Assembly: GCA_014896485.1 (NCBI GenBank)
Contig: JADBKH010000028.1
Coordinates: 1-64,000, forward strand
DNA: 64,000 nucleotides
DNA from: Bacillota bacterium
Lineage (GTDB): Bacteria; Bacillota; Bacilli; Bu12
Direction: 5' to 3'
Shown here piece by piece: positions 54,078 to 63,088 of the stretch. Under the pieces are notes generated by a model. The model did no database searches. It was not told where the DNA came from and saw only the letters and a list, made by a program, of their open reading frames with translations. The translations under genes and the position numbers were made by a program. The stretch's first letter is position 1. Every line of letters begins with the position of its first letter.

Positions 54078-55145
54078 TTAGCCGGTTGCCACACTTTCTG
54101 CGGCGTACGTCTGCAGCAATGCTTCGATCGCCTCTTGAAAAGGCGGCAGGGTACGTGCTGTTTCCTGCGTTTGCTGTTGGGTGCGGGAAAGGCCTTGCAA
54201 AAGATACTTCATCTCTCTGCTGACCTGACCATTTCGGCGCGTAAGTGTTTCGACCGCTGCCTGCAATTGGCGCATCATCGTATAGGCCTCGTCCGCACGT
54301 TGATGAAAAGTCTCCGCCAAGCTTGAAAACCGTTTCGTCTCATCCTGAGCGGCTTCAATGGCAATCCGCAACGCCAAAAGCCGCAAATCTTGGGCAGCTA
54401 TCCGACTTTTCTCAGCCGCACGCTGGATCTGTGCGCCTTGATCTTGCAATTCCGCACCGGCCCTAGGGAAAACAGAAAGTTGTTCAGCCGTCTGCGCAAG
54501 TGCATGATCGACGCGATCGAGAAAATGAAGCGTCTGCGCCACGCGACGTTGCATCTCCTCGACAATTTCATTGACACGTTCTCGGCCCTCTTCGGGTTCG
54601 TCGCCCGGTTTATGTTCCTGCACGGTAGCAAGGTGGCGCCATTCCTTGCGCAATGCTTCGAATTCATCTAGTCCTGTCCGAAGCCGTCGCATGCGGGGAA
54701 GCAGATCCTCTGAGATCAGGCCGCCGACTTCGGCCAGTTCCTTTCTCATTCGTGTTGTGGTACTACGCATCTTCTGCAGCAGGCCGCCCATCTGTTGTGC
54801 TGCTTCTTCGATTTCTCGCGAAAGGTCTAAGACAGCCGATGCAATGACATCGACCACGTGACCTGCCTGCTGTACACGATAAGCCGTGATTGTCGCATTG
54901 AGTGCGAGCAACTGGGTTTCATCGGCCATTTCCCAAAGCGAAGCGGCATTTTTTTGGGATTCTTCCAATGCTTCTGCAATCTCTTGCACCGATCGATCGG
55001 CTGCTTCCAGCGATGTCCGAAAAACGTGCAGTTGTGCGACTGTAGCTTCGACAAACTCGGTCGTTGTGCCAATTACCGCATATAAACCGTCGAAGTGCTG
55101 CTGTAGATCCCCTTTGTGAATGGGGCCTCCTCCCTTCACGGCCAA
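54078..55145 (-). CDS. Soluble coiled-coil protein with two degenerate methyl-accepting chemotaxis-like signalling segments
   Basis: ADETQLLALNATITAYRVQQAGHVVDVIASAVLDLSREIEEA and AAQDLRLLALRIAIEAAQDETKRFSSLAETFHQRADEA resemble the MCP tip (EQTNLLALNAAIEAARAGE...); no TM or sensor domain visible. Confidence 0.7.
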   Translation of the reverse strand: MAVKGGGPIHKGDLQQHFDGLYAVIGTTTEFVEATVAQLHVFRTSLEAADRSVQEIAEALEESQKNAASLWEMADETQLLALNATITAYRVQQAGHVVDVIASAVLDLSREIEEAAQQMGGLLQKMRSTTTRMRKELAEVGGLISEDLLPRMRRLRTGLDEFEALRKEWRHLATVQEHKPGDEPEEGRERVNEIVEEMQRRVAQTLHFLDRVDHALAQTAEQLSVFPRAGAELQDQGAQIQRAAEKSRIAAQDLRLLALRIAIEAAQDETKRFSSLAETFHQRADEAYTMMRQLQAAVETLTRRNGQVSREMKYLLQGLSRTQQQTQETARTLPPFQEAIEALLQTYAAESVATG

Positions 55146-55213
55146 AACGCCTTTCCTTTTTTATTATGTGCCCTATTTGTTGATCAATGCAATTTTACGA
55201 TAAGTGCCCGCCC

Positions 55214-55243
55214 TTGTACGACCAGCCTCTGAAACAGTATCAT
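55214..55243 (+). promoter_or_regulatory. Candidate promoter for the aminotransferase-serA operon
   Basis: TTGTAC-N18-TATCAT. Confidence 0.3.
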
Positions 55244-55360
55244 GGCTACGATACGTCAATACGTCGCCGTGTCAAATTCTACGTGGCGATCGATCCTTTA
55301 CCCTTACGCTGGAGGTTTCGCACACTGTTGCACAATTCATCCAGGCCCATTTCGCTTTGT

Positions 55361-55405
55361 AAAAGAGAACTCATACGCCACAGCGTATGAGATTGCTCTT
55401 TTTTT
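55361..55405 (+). terminator. Strong intrinsic terminator/attenuator in the leader of the aminotransferase-serA operon
   Basis: AAAAGAG AA CTCATACGC-CACA-GCGTATGAG ATTG CTCTTTTTTT, ending 27 nt before the ATG at 55433. Confidence 0.8.
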
Positions 55406-55432
55406 GCTTCACCATCGAAGGGAGTTATTCTC

Positions 55433-56587
55433 ATGATTTTTCCAGAGAAAAGACACTTACAATTGCCGGGTCCCACGGCAGTACCTCCTCGGGTTCTTCG
55501 GGCGATGGAACGGCCCATGATCAGCCATCGCTCCCCCGAATTTGCCCAGCTCGTAGCCGACATCACCGCTGACCTGCAATGGGTCTTCTGCACCACCCAC
55601 CCTGTCTATATTATCAATGGATCGGGAACAGCGGGATTGGAAGCTGCTGCTGCCAACACCATCTCTTCTGGCGAAAGGGTCCTCGTCGTCGTGGGGGGAT
55701 CGTTTGGAAGGCGTTTTGCTGCGATCTACCAAGCTTTCGGTGCTAATGTGGAAACCATTGAGGTACCTCCAGGAAAAGCGGTCGACCCGCAGCAAGTTGT
55801 AGAAGCGCTTACACGCCATCCAGATACGCGTGTCGTTGCCGTTACCCATCACGAGACTTCCACTGGCGTGCTTCATCCCATAGAAGAGATCGCCAAAGTG
55901 GTCCATCGGCACAGCGATGCCCTCTACGTGGTTGATGCTATCAGTTCACTAGGAGCTGTCCCGCTCCAAACCGACGCATGGGGTATCGATGTGGTCGTCA
56001 CCGGTTCCCAAAAGGCCCTGATGACCCCTCCTGGCCTGTCTATGATTGCCATGAACGAAAGGGCGCAGAAGCGCATGGAAGGAAGTACCGCGCCTCGTTT
56101 TTATTTTGATTTGCGTACCTATGACCGTTCGTTGCGCAACAACGAGCAACCCTACACTCCGAGCATCTCCCTCTTTTTTGCGCTCAACGAAGCGCTACAC
56201 ATGCTACACGAACAAGGCTTGGAAGCAATCTATCAACGGCATGTGCAACTTCGCGATGCGTTTCGAGCCACCGTTCGAGCGGTCGGCCTGGGCCTGTTGG
56301 CCGAAGATGCGATCGCTTCCCCCACCGTCACGGCCGTCACTCCCGGTAATCGTGATCTCGACATCCAACAGGTGCGCAAGCAGCTTGCAAACCTGGGCGT
56401 CGAGAGCATGGACGGTCAGGATGAACTCAAGGGCAAGATTCTGCGTCTCGGACATATGGGTTACACCGACGCTTTGGATCTTTTAACAGTTGCCGCTGCG
56501 CTGGAAATGGCACTCATCCACTTGGGTGTCAAAGGAATTGCTGGCGTGGGTGTTGCTGCGGCAGAGGAGGTACTGCTCCATGTATAA
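55433..56587 (+). CDS. Class V aminotransferase (alanine/serine-glyoxylate or SerC-like)
   Basis: LQLPGPTAVPPRVLRAM; VTHHETSTGVLHPIEEIAK; VVDAISSLGAVPL; VVTGSQKALMTPPGLSM (PLP lysine). Confidence 0.92.
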   Translation: MIFPEKRHLQLPGPTAVPPRVLRAMERPMISHRSPEFAQLVADITADLQWVFCTTHPVYIINGSGTAGLEAAAANTISSGERVLVVVGGSFGRRFAAIYQAFGANVETIEVPPGKAVDPQQVVEALTRHPDTRVVAVTHHETSTGVLHPIEEIAKVVHRHSDALYVVDAISSLGAVPLQTDAWGIDVVVTGSQKALMTPPGLSMIAMNERAQKRMEGSTAPRFYFDLRTYDRSLRNNEQPYTPSISLFFALNEALHMLHEQGLEAIYQRHVQLRDAFRATVRAVGLGLLAEDAIASPTVTAVTPGNRDLDIQQVRKQLANLGVESMDGQDELKGKILRLGHMGYTDALDLLTVAAALEMALIHLGVKGIAGVGVAAAEEVLLHV

Positions 56588-58178
56588 CGTCCTCATCACC
56601 GATCATTTTGCCGATGAGGGACTCAAATTGCTTGCCGCAGACCCGCAGATCTCTGTCGCATATCACCCGGGCCTGACGGGAAACACCTTGTGGGAAGCCT
56701 TGCAAGAGGCAGACGGTTGGATCATCCGCAGCCAGACTCGGGTCACCGCAGAGGCATTGGAACATGCTCCCCGCCTACGGGCCATCGCCCGTGCCGGAGT
56801 CGGCGTTGACAACGTGGATCTCCCGGCCGCAACGCAACGTGGCATACTCGTCTTCAATGCACCGGAAGGCAACACAATCTCAGCAGCCGAACATACGTTG
56901 GCGATGATGTTGGCCCTGATCCGCCACATTCCACAAGCCGATCACTCTCTCCGCTCAGGACGTTGGGAGCGGAATGCATTTGTCGGTGTTGAACTGCGCG
57001 GGAAAACGTTGGGACTGATCGGTGCGGGACGGGTCGGCTCCGAAGTGGCCCGGCGCGCGCAGAGCTTTGAAATGACGGTAGTGGCTTACGATCCGTTTCT
57101 CACCGATACAAGAGCTTCTCAGATGGGCATCCGTAAAGCGGATTTGCACGCTGTACTGCAAGAGGCGGATTTTCTCTCTGTCCATACGCCGCTTACCCCA
57201 GAAACCAAAGGCATGATCGGAACAGCAGAACTACGCACCGTCAAGCCAACCGTTCGGATCATCAACTGTGCACGTGGAGGCATCATTGATGAAGCTGCAC
57301 TTGCCAAGGCGTTGCAAGAAGGACGCGTGGCTGGTGCAGCAATCGACGTTTGGGAGGAAGAACCGCCCTTCTCCTCTCCCTTGTACCAGGCGCCTCATAC
57401 GGTGATCACTCCGCATCTGGGTGCTTCTACCTATGAAGCACAGATCAACGTAGCCATCGATGCAGTCAAGGAGCTGCTGCACGCCCTGCATGGGCAACCA
57501 TTTCGCAATGCCGTCAACCTTCCGCCGATCCCAGCCGAACGTTTCACACAACTACAGCCGTATCTAGACCTGGCGACTCTTCTCGGAAAACTGATGGGGC
57601 AACGTTGTGTAGAGATTAACGAGGTGATCGTCACTTATACCGGTACGTTTAGCGGTGAAACTTCTTCCAACAGTGATGTTGCTTGGTGCACGCGTCAGCT
57701 CTTGTCCGCTCTTTTTGCACGTTACATGGGAGAGCGCGTCAATCTGGTCAATGCATTGGCCCTGGCTGAACGCTATGGCATCAAAGTCACCGAGGAATAT
57801 AACCGAACTACGGAACCTGGGGAGCCCTTTCAAATGCGGGTCCTGGTCAAACACCATGACAGAGAACAAGCTTCGGTGGCAGCAACGCGACTGGGCAACG
57901 CCATCCACTTGGTCGAAGTAGACGGCTACCCGTTGGACTTGGTTCCTGAAGCAAACATGCTGCTTTTCTCCCATACCGACCAGCCGGGCATTATTGGACG
58001 GATCGGCAGCCGGCTGGGTGAAGCCGGTGTCAATATTGCCTCGATGCAAGTTGGCCGGCGCTCCCCAGGCGGACAGGCAATTGGCGTCCTCACGATTGAT
58101 GCACCGATCGACACCCAACTATTAGAAGAATTGGCTACAGTCCCTGGTGTTGCCCAGGTGACTCAGATCACCTTGTAG
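56580..58178 (+). CDS. serA: D-3-phosphoglycerate dehydrogenase
   Basis: MYNVLITDHFADEGLKLL; ARAGVGVDNVDLPAATQRGILVFNAPEGNTISAAEHT; GLIGAGRVGSEVA; C-terminal ACT domain. Confidence 0.96.
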   Translation: MYNVLITDHFADEGLKLLAADPQISVAYHPGLTGNTLWEALQEADGWIIRSQTRVTAEALEHAPRLRAIARAGVGVDNVDLPAATQRGILVFNAPEGNTISAAEHTLAMMLALIRHIPQADHSLRSGRWERNAFVGVELRGKTLGLIGAGRVGSEVARRAQSFEMTVVAYDPFLTDTRASQMGIRKADLHAVLQEADFLSVHTPLTPETKGMIGTAELRTVKPTVRIINCARGGIIDEAALAKALQEGRVAGAAIDVWEEEPPFSSPLYQAPHTVITPHLGASTYEAQINVAIDAVKELLHALHGQPFRNAVNLPPIPAERFTQLQPYLDLATLLGKLMGQRCVEINEVIVTYTGTFSGETSSNSDVAWCTRQLLSALFARYMGERVNLVNALALAERYGIKVTEEYNRTTEPGEPFQMRVLVKHHDREQASVAATRLGNAIHLVEVDGYPLDLVPEANMLLFSHTDQPGIIGRIGSRLGEAGVNIASMQVGRRSPGGQAIGVLTIDAPIDTQLLEELATVPGVAQVTQITL

Positions 58179-59137
58179 GCACTCTCTCTACCGAAAGACC
58201 TACCGCGGAAAGGGGGATGGGTACAGCTAGTCGTACGCCAATCCCCAAATTTGAGTATGCTTCTCTCATCGCCTCGGCAACTTTTCGGGCACGCAGACCT
58301 GGTTCGCAGAGTGCAATAACCGCAGGACCAGCCCCAGAGAGTGCCGCCCCATAAGCGCCCGCCTGCAGGGCAGCCGCTATTGCTTCAGAAAAGCCTGGCA
58401 ACAGCACACTGCGGTAGGGTTGGTGCAGTTGGTCGCGCATCGCAGCCCCGAGCAAGGCGTACTTTCCGCTGACAAGTGCACCCACCAAAAGCCCCGCATG
58501 CTGTAAATTGAAAATGGCTGCTTGCCTTTCGTACGATGCAGGCAATGCTTGGCGGGCAAGCTCTGTAGAAAGGGCGTAATCAGGAAGTGCAATAACAGCC
58601 ACAAGATCCGATCGCGGTGAAAATGTGAGATAACTCCATTCTCCATCTGCACTCTGTGCTGCCACTGCGATACCCCCTTGAAGTGCGGGGAGGACATTGT
58701 CGGGGTGTCCTTCTAATTGCAGCGCCATTTGGGCAAGCTTGTCCATGGAAAAGGGAAAGCCAAGCAGCGCATTGGCGCCGGCCAATCCGGCAACCAAAGC
58801 GGTCGCGCTCGAACCAAGTCCGCTCATCAGTGGAATTTGATTCTTCTCCTGTAAATGTAGCCGTACCGGCAACGGGGCACCCACCGTCTGGAAAAGGTGC
58901 TTCAGACTTTGAAAGACGCTATTGCGTTGCGGATCGCGTAACGTCGTCACCTCTGCCCCTTCTCCCATTGACTGCTACGGACCAGCCCTCTTGTGGCGAA
59001 TCTTCCACTGGCGATACGGTAAAACAAAATTCGTTCCACAGGTCAAGTGCTAGACCAACGGAATCAAACGCTGGACCGAGGTTTGCAGAAGTGGCCGGTA
59101 CACGCACGCGCACCGTATGTTGCTGAATTTCAGACAC
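58168..59137 (-). CDS. thrB: Homoserine kinase, frameshifted at 58964-58966 in this sequence
   Basis: [35 protein letters not shown]... in one frame, [15 protein letters not shown]...[19 protein letters not shown] in another; removing one G from GGG restores VNGEGAEV. Confidence 0.94.
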
Positions 59138-60185
59138 GACGTAATGCCTCGGACAAATGATAGGGATCGACATCGAGGTGCTGGATCTCAACTTGGGCAG
59201 TCTCTAGGGCAGTCTGTGGGTCCTTCAAGCCATTTCCAGTCAGGACAGCCACCACTGTCTCTCCCGTTCGGATTTGTCCAGTAGTAAGGGCTTGGCGGAT
59301 ACCGGCAATAGCGGCGGCAGAGGCGGGTTCTGCAAAGATCCCTTCCGTGCGCGCAAGCATACGATAAGCATCGAGAATGGCATCGTCATCGACGGCATCG
59401 ATGCTTCCTCCTGACTCTCGTGCTGCATTGACCGCGCCTTGCCAACTGGCCGGATTGCCAATGCGGATCGCTGTCGCCACTGTCTGGGGATCGTCAATTG
59501 GCGTACCTTGCACAATCGCCGCTGCACCTTTCGCTTCAAAGCCCAGCATCCGGGGCAGCCGCTGAGCCTTACCCGCCTGTAGATAGGCACGAAAGCCTTT
59601 CCAGTAGGCTGTGATGTTACCGGCATTGCCAACGGGTAACGCCACCACGTCTGGCACTTCTCCCAAAGCATCGACCACCTCAAAGGCTGCTGTCTGCTGA
59701 CCCTCCAACCGGTAGGGGTTGATCGAGTTGACGATGGCCACACCTGCTTGATCCGCTTGGTTGCGCACGAGTGCCAATGCCTTGTCGAAGTTGCCTGCAA
59801 TTGCAAAGACTTCAGCGCCGTAAAGAACTGCCTGGGCCAGCTTGCCCAACGCAACTTTCCCCTCTGGAATGACAACCACTGCGCGCAGGCCAGCACGCGC
59901 TGCATAGGCAGCTGCTGAAGCAGAAGTATTTCCTGTAGAAGCGCAAAGCAACGTCTGCGCACCTTCTTCGATGGCATGTGCAACAGCCATCACCATGCCA
60001 CGATCTTTAAAAGAACCGGTCGGGTTCAACCCTTCGAGCTTTAGAAAAAGCCTAATCTGCCAGCTTTCCGAGAGATGCGATGCATAGACGAGGGGTGTAT
60101 TGCCTTCCAACAAAGTTAGGGAGGGGGTCTTTTCCGTCACAGGGAGGTACGGAGCATAAGCAGCCAAGACGCCCGGCCAACTCAT
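59130..60185 (-). CDS. thrC: Threonine synthase
   Basis: [55 protein letters not shown]. Confidence 0.96.
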   Translation of the reverse strand: MSWPGVLAAYAPYLPVTEKTPSLTLLEGNTPLVYASHLSESWQIRLFLKLEGLNPTGSFKDRGMVMAVAHAIEEGAQTLLCASTGNTSASAAAYAARAGLRAVVVIPEGKVALGKLAQAVLYGAEVFAIAGNFDKALALVRNQADQAGVAIVNSINPYRLEGQQTAAFEVVDALGEVPDVVALPVGNAGNITAYWKGFRAYLQAGKAQRLPRMLGFEAKGAAAIVQGTPIDDPQTVATAIRIGNPASWQGAVNAARESGGSIDAVDDDAILDAYRMLARTEGIFAEPASAAAIAGIRQALTTGQIRTGETVVAVLTGNGLKDPQTALETAQVEIQHLDVDPYHLSEALRRV

Positions 60186-61480
60186 CGCTCTTCCTCACCT
60201 TCCAGCGCAAAGCAGTTGGCTACCCGCTCAACTTCGGCTAGTCCACTTAAGCGCTGCATTGCATCATCGAGATGGATTGCGAGACAAGGATGCGTGACCA
60301 AGACCAGCTCAGCCTTCCCATCCACCGGGCGCTGGATAACTGTCCGCAAGCTGATGCCGTATTCGGCCAACAGTCCCGCAACCGCAGCAAGCACGCCTGG
60401 GCGATCGGTTACTTCGAGGCGCAAGTAATAGGCCAAACTGCGCACCGTATGGGTAAGGATAGGTTTGCGTTGTAGACCGGTTTGTATCCACCTCCCCGAT
60501 GCACTGCTTCGGAGGTTGCGTACCGCTTCAACAATATCGGAGATGACTGAACTCGCCGTCGGCAACGATCCTGCTCCAAGTCCGTAAAACATCGCTTCAC
60601 CAACGGCATCGCCTCGGACAAAAATGGCGTTATGAACCCCCCGAATTGCCGCCAGAGGATGCTTTTTCGGCAGCAACACCGGACCGACACGCACCTCGAC
60701 GCCTTCAGGTTCCTCCGTTGCCACGCCAACCAGTTTGATGACATACCCAAGTTCTTTCGCATAGAGAATATCCCGTGCATTGACCGAGGTTATTCCGGTT
60801 ACAGAAACGTCCTCCAACTGTACGTGCGCGCCAAAAGCGATGGCCCCCAAGATGGCGATCTTACGAGCAGCATCCAGTCCTGTAATATCTGCGGTAGGAT
60901 CCGGTTCCGCATATCCTCGGGCAATCGCTTCCTGCAGTACCTCGGCCATATCTTTTCCCTGTTCCGACATTTCTGTGAGAACGTAGTTCGTTGTACCATT
61001 GACGATACCCAGTACTTGTTCAATCCGATTGGCCGACAAACTCTCTGAAAGCGGTCGAATGATCGGAATCCCACCGCCGACGCTTGCTTCAAAGAGCAGA
61101 TCGAGGCGCCTTGTTTCGGCCAAATCCATCAAGTCAGCCCATTCGGCGGCCAAAAGATCTTTGTTGGCCGTGACTACGTTCTTCCCATTTTTCAATGCAC
61201 GACGAATAAATGCCCCCGCCGGCTCAATACCACCAATAACTTCTACGATAATGTCGATCTTTGGATCATCGAGTACTTCTTCGGGGTTATCGGTCAACAC
61301 TCCTGCAGGGAAGTCCACAGCTCTCGGCTTGTTCACATCACGGACCAGCACACGCTCCAACATCACCGGCGCTCCGGCTCGCCGAGCAATGATAGAAGCA
61401 TTCTGTTGCAAAATTTTTACAACTCCGGAACCGACTGTGCCACAACCCAACAGTCCAACCCGCACCGCCTCTTGCACCAA
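60182..61480 (-). CDS. hom: Homoserine dehydrogenase (start approximate)
   Basis: [44 protein letters not shown]-terminal ACT domain. Confidence 0.95.
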   Translation of the reverse strand: MVQEAVRVGLLGCGTVGSGVVKILQQNASIIARRAGAPVMLERVLVRDVNKPRAVDFPAGVLTDNPEEVLDDPKIDIIVEVIGGIEPAGAFIRRALKNGKNVVTANKDLLAAEWADLMDLAETRRLDLLFEASVGGGIPIIRPLSESLSANRIEQVLGIVNGTTNYVLTEMSEQGKDMAEVLQEAIARGYAEPDPTADITGLDAARKIAILGAIAFGAHVQLEDVSVTGITSVNARDILYAKELGYVIKLVGVATEEPEGVEVRVGPVLLPKKHPLAAIRGVHNAIFVRGDAVGEAMFYGLGAGSLPTASSVISDIVEAVRNLRSSASGRWIQTGLQRKPILTHTVRSLAYYLRLEVTDRPGVLAAVAGLLAEYGISLRTVIQRPVDGKAELVLVTHPCLAIHLDDAMQRLSGLAEVERVANCFALEGEEER

Positions 61481-61544
61481 CCGAATTGCTCCTCTCCGGC
61501 GTTTCACTCGTTCCTATCCTCATCTCACGAAAAAGCATACGAAA

Positions 61545-61572
61545 GGTGGGCATCCGCAGAGGACAGCCCACC
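61545..61572 (-). terminator. Hairpin between the SufT-like gene and hom
   Basis: GGTGGGC-TGTCCTCTGCGGAT-GCCCACC then TTTC on minus strand. Confidence 0.55.
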
Positions 61573-61578
61573 CCAGCG

Positions 61579-61896
61579 TTACCAGTACCGCAGCATGGCT
61601 TTAGCTTCCTCAGACATCCGATCGGGTGTCCAGGGCGGATCCCAGACCAAAGCCACTTCTACCTCTTCAACGCCAGGTAACAAGAGCAACGCGGAACGTA
61701 CCTGCTCTTCCAGCTCGTCATACAACGGGCAACCAATGGCGGTCATGGTCATATCGATGTGGATTTTCTTTCCATCCTCTGAAAAATCAACGTTATAGAT
61801 AAGCCCCAAGTCGACGATATTGAGTCCCAGTTCGGGATCGTAAACGTCCTTGAGAGCTTCCATGACATCCTCTTGCGTTGCGCGTACGACACCCAT
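61579..61896 (-). CDS. MIP18/DUF59 family iron-sulfur assembly protein (SufT/PaaD-like)
   Basis: VMEALKDVYDPELGLNIVDLGLIYNV; MTAIGCPLYDELEEQV; VALVWDPPWTPDRMSEEAKAML. Confidence 0.9.
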   Translation of the reverse strand: MGVVRATQEDVMEALKDVYDPELGLNIVDLGLIYNVDFSEDGKKIHIDMTMTAIGCPLYDELEEQVRSALLLLPGVEEVEVALVWDPPWTPDRMSEEAKAMLRYW

Positions 61897-61953
61897 CCAC
61901 TTCACCTCCTAGCTACCCTACCTATTATACCCTTTCCAGAAAGGATCGTCTCC

Positions 61954-62721
61954 TTAACCAAGGGCATCCGCCTCTTCATCAGCTCGTTCCAATCCGATCG
62001 CTTCTTCCATCGTATAAAACCCCTTGGGCTTGTCCGAAAGCCATTGTGCTGCAAAAAGAGCTCCTTCTGCAAAAGCAGCACGGTCGACCGATTCGTGGAC
62101 AATACGGATCGTTTCGTGATTGAGACCAAAAACCACTTCATGGCGCCCGACCACACTGCCCACACGAAGGGAGTTGATGTAGCGGTCCGGATCCAGGGCG
62201 AGCGCTTCTGCCAGACGGAGTGCCGTTCCCGAGATCTCCGCTTTCTCACGGTAATGTTCTTCGACGATCTCGACATCGGCCTGCGGAACCAACTTCCGGA
62301 GATTTTTGGCCGCCTGCAATACGAAGTTTACACCAAGCGTAATATTAGGGGAATAGAGCACAGCTGTCTGCTGGGCAAAGTGTCGTAGGCGTTCCAAATG
62401 AATCTGATCGTACTTGGAGACTGCCGAAACAACGCGTATACCCTGTTCAGCTGCAGGCGCGTAGATATCCACCGACTGTGGCGCGGAAAAATCAATGATG
62501 ACATCGACCGGATGTTCCTTAAAAAAGGCCGAAGGGTCGATGGCGAAAGCGCAATAGATTTGTCCCACGGGCTGTCCGCTTCCCAAAAGCAACCCTGCAT
62601 ACGTACCCACGTCTTGTTCTGTACGGCGCAAGACCCATTCCAGACTGAAGGATTGTTCCTTCAGCAAGGTATCTGCGACCATTTTGCCGGTCTTTCCAAA
62701 GCCGATCAGACCCACCCGCAT
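61954..62721 (-). CDS. dapB: DapB-family (4-hydroxy-tetrahydrodipicolinate reductase-like) oxidoreductase
   Basis: MRVGLIGFGKTGKMVADTLL; VDVIIDFSAPQSV; YSPNITLGVNFVLQAAKNL; EEHYREKAEISGTALRLAEAL. SD AAAGGAGG before ATG at 62721. Confidence 0.82.
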   Translation of the reverse strand: MRVGLIGFGKTGKMVADTLLKEQSFSLEWVLRRTEQDVGTYAGLLLGSGQPVGQIYCAFAIDPSAFFKEHPVDVIIDFSAPQSVDIYAPAAEQGIRVVSAVSKYDQIHLERLRHFAQQTAVLYSPNITLGVNFVLQAAKNLRKLVPQADVEIVEEHYREKAEISGTALRLAEALALDPDRYINSLRVGSVVGRHEVVFGLNHETIRIVHESVDRAAFAEGALFAAQWLSDKPKGFYTMEEAIGLERADEEADALG

Positions 62722-62756
62722 GGGAACGCCTCCTTTCCTTTTGATTTCATCGCAAC

Positions 62757-62790
62757 AAAAAAGACCCACACGAAACCGGGTCCGCCTTTG
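62757..62790 (-). terminator. Intrinsic terminator of the riboswitch expression platform
   Basis: Minus strand GACCC-GGTTTCGTGT-GGGTC-TTTTTT. Confidence 0.75.
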
Positions 62791-62945
62791 GCGATTTGTC
62801 AGCGCACGTATACGCTGTGCTTCCCGGCAACGCTTACGAGGTTAGCTGACGGGCTCGGGTGGCACGCTTCACCCTTCCGACACAGATGGATTCGCCCCAA
62901 TCACTCGGTTCCCCCGTTTTCCCTTCAGGGAAATTCAGCGGACTG
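62757..62945 (-). ncRNA. ydaO/yuaA-type cyclic-di-AMP riboswitch (aptamer core about 62831-62943)
   Basis: Minus strand CCGCTGAATTTCCC...GGGGGAACCGAGTGATTGGGGCGAATCCATC...GGAAGGGTGAAGCGTGCCACCCGAGCCCGTCAGCTAACCTCGTAAGCG, the hallmark conserved segments of this class. Confidence 0.93.
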
Positions 62946-62983
62946 GACAAGTTTTTGACACCTTCAACATAGCAAGCAATAAA

Positions 62984-63012
62984 ATGCTATCACAGATCTC
63001 TGCTTACGTCAA
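62984..63012 (-). promoter_or_regulatory. Sigma-A-type promoter driving the riboswitch transcript
   Basis: Minus strand TTGACG-N17-TAGCAT with TGA directly before the -10 box (extended -10). Confidence 0.6.
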
Positions 63013-63088
63013 TGCACCACTTGCTTGATTTCCCAGAACTTGCATCATTTATACAGGCAAGCAAGATTGGTCGTTAACCATGTCGCTC

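Noticed and set aside
55250-55430. T-box riboswitch before the aminotransferase-serA operon
   Set aside because: The conserved T-box/antiterminator sequence (UGGNACCGCG) is not present; only a terminator and weak hairpins are visible.
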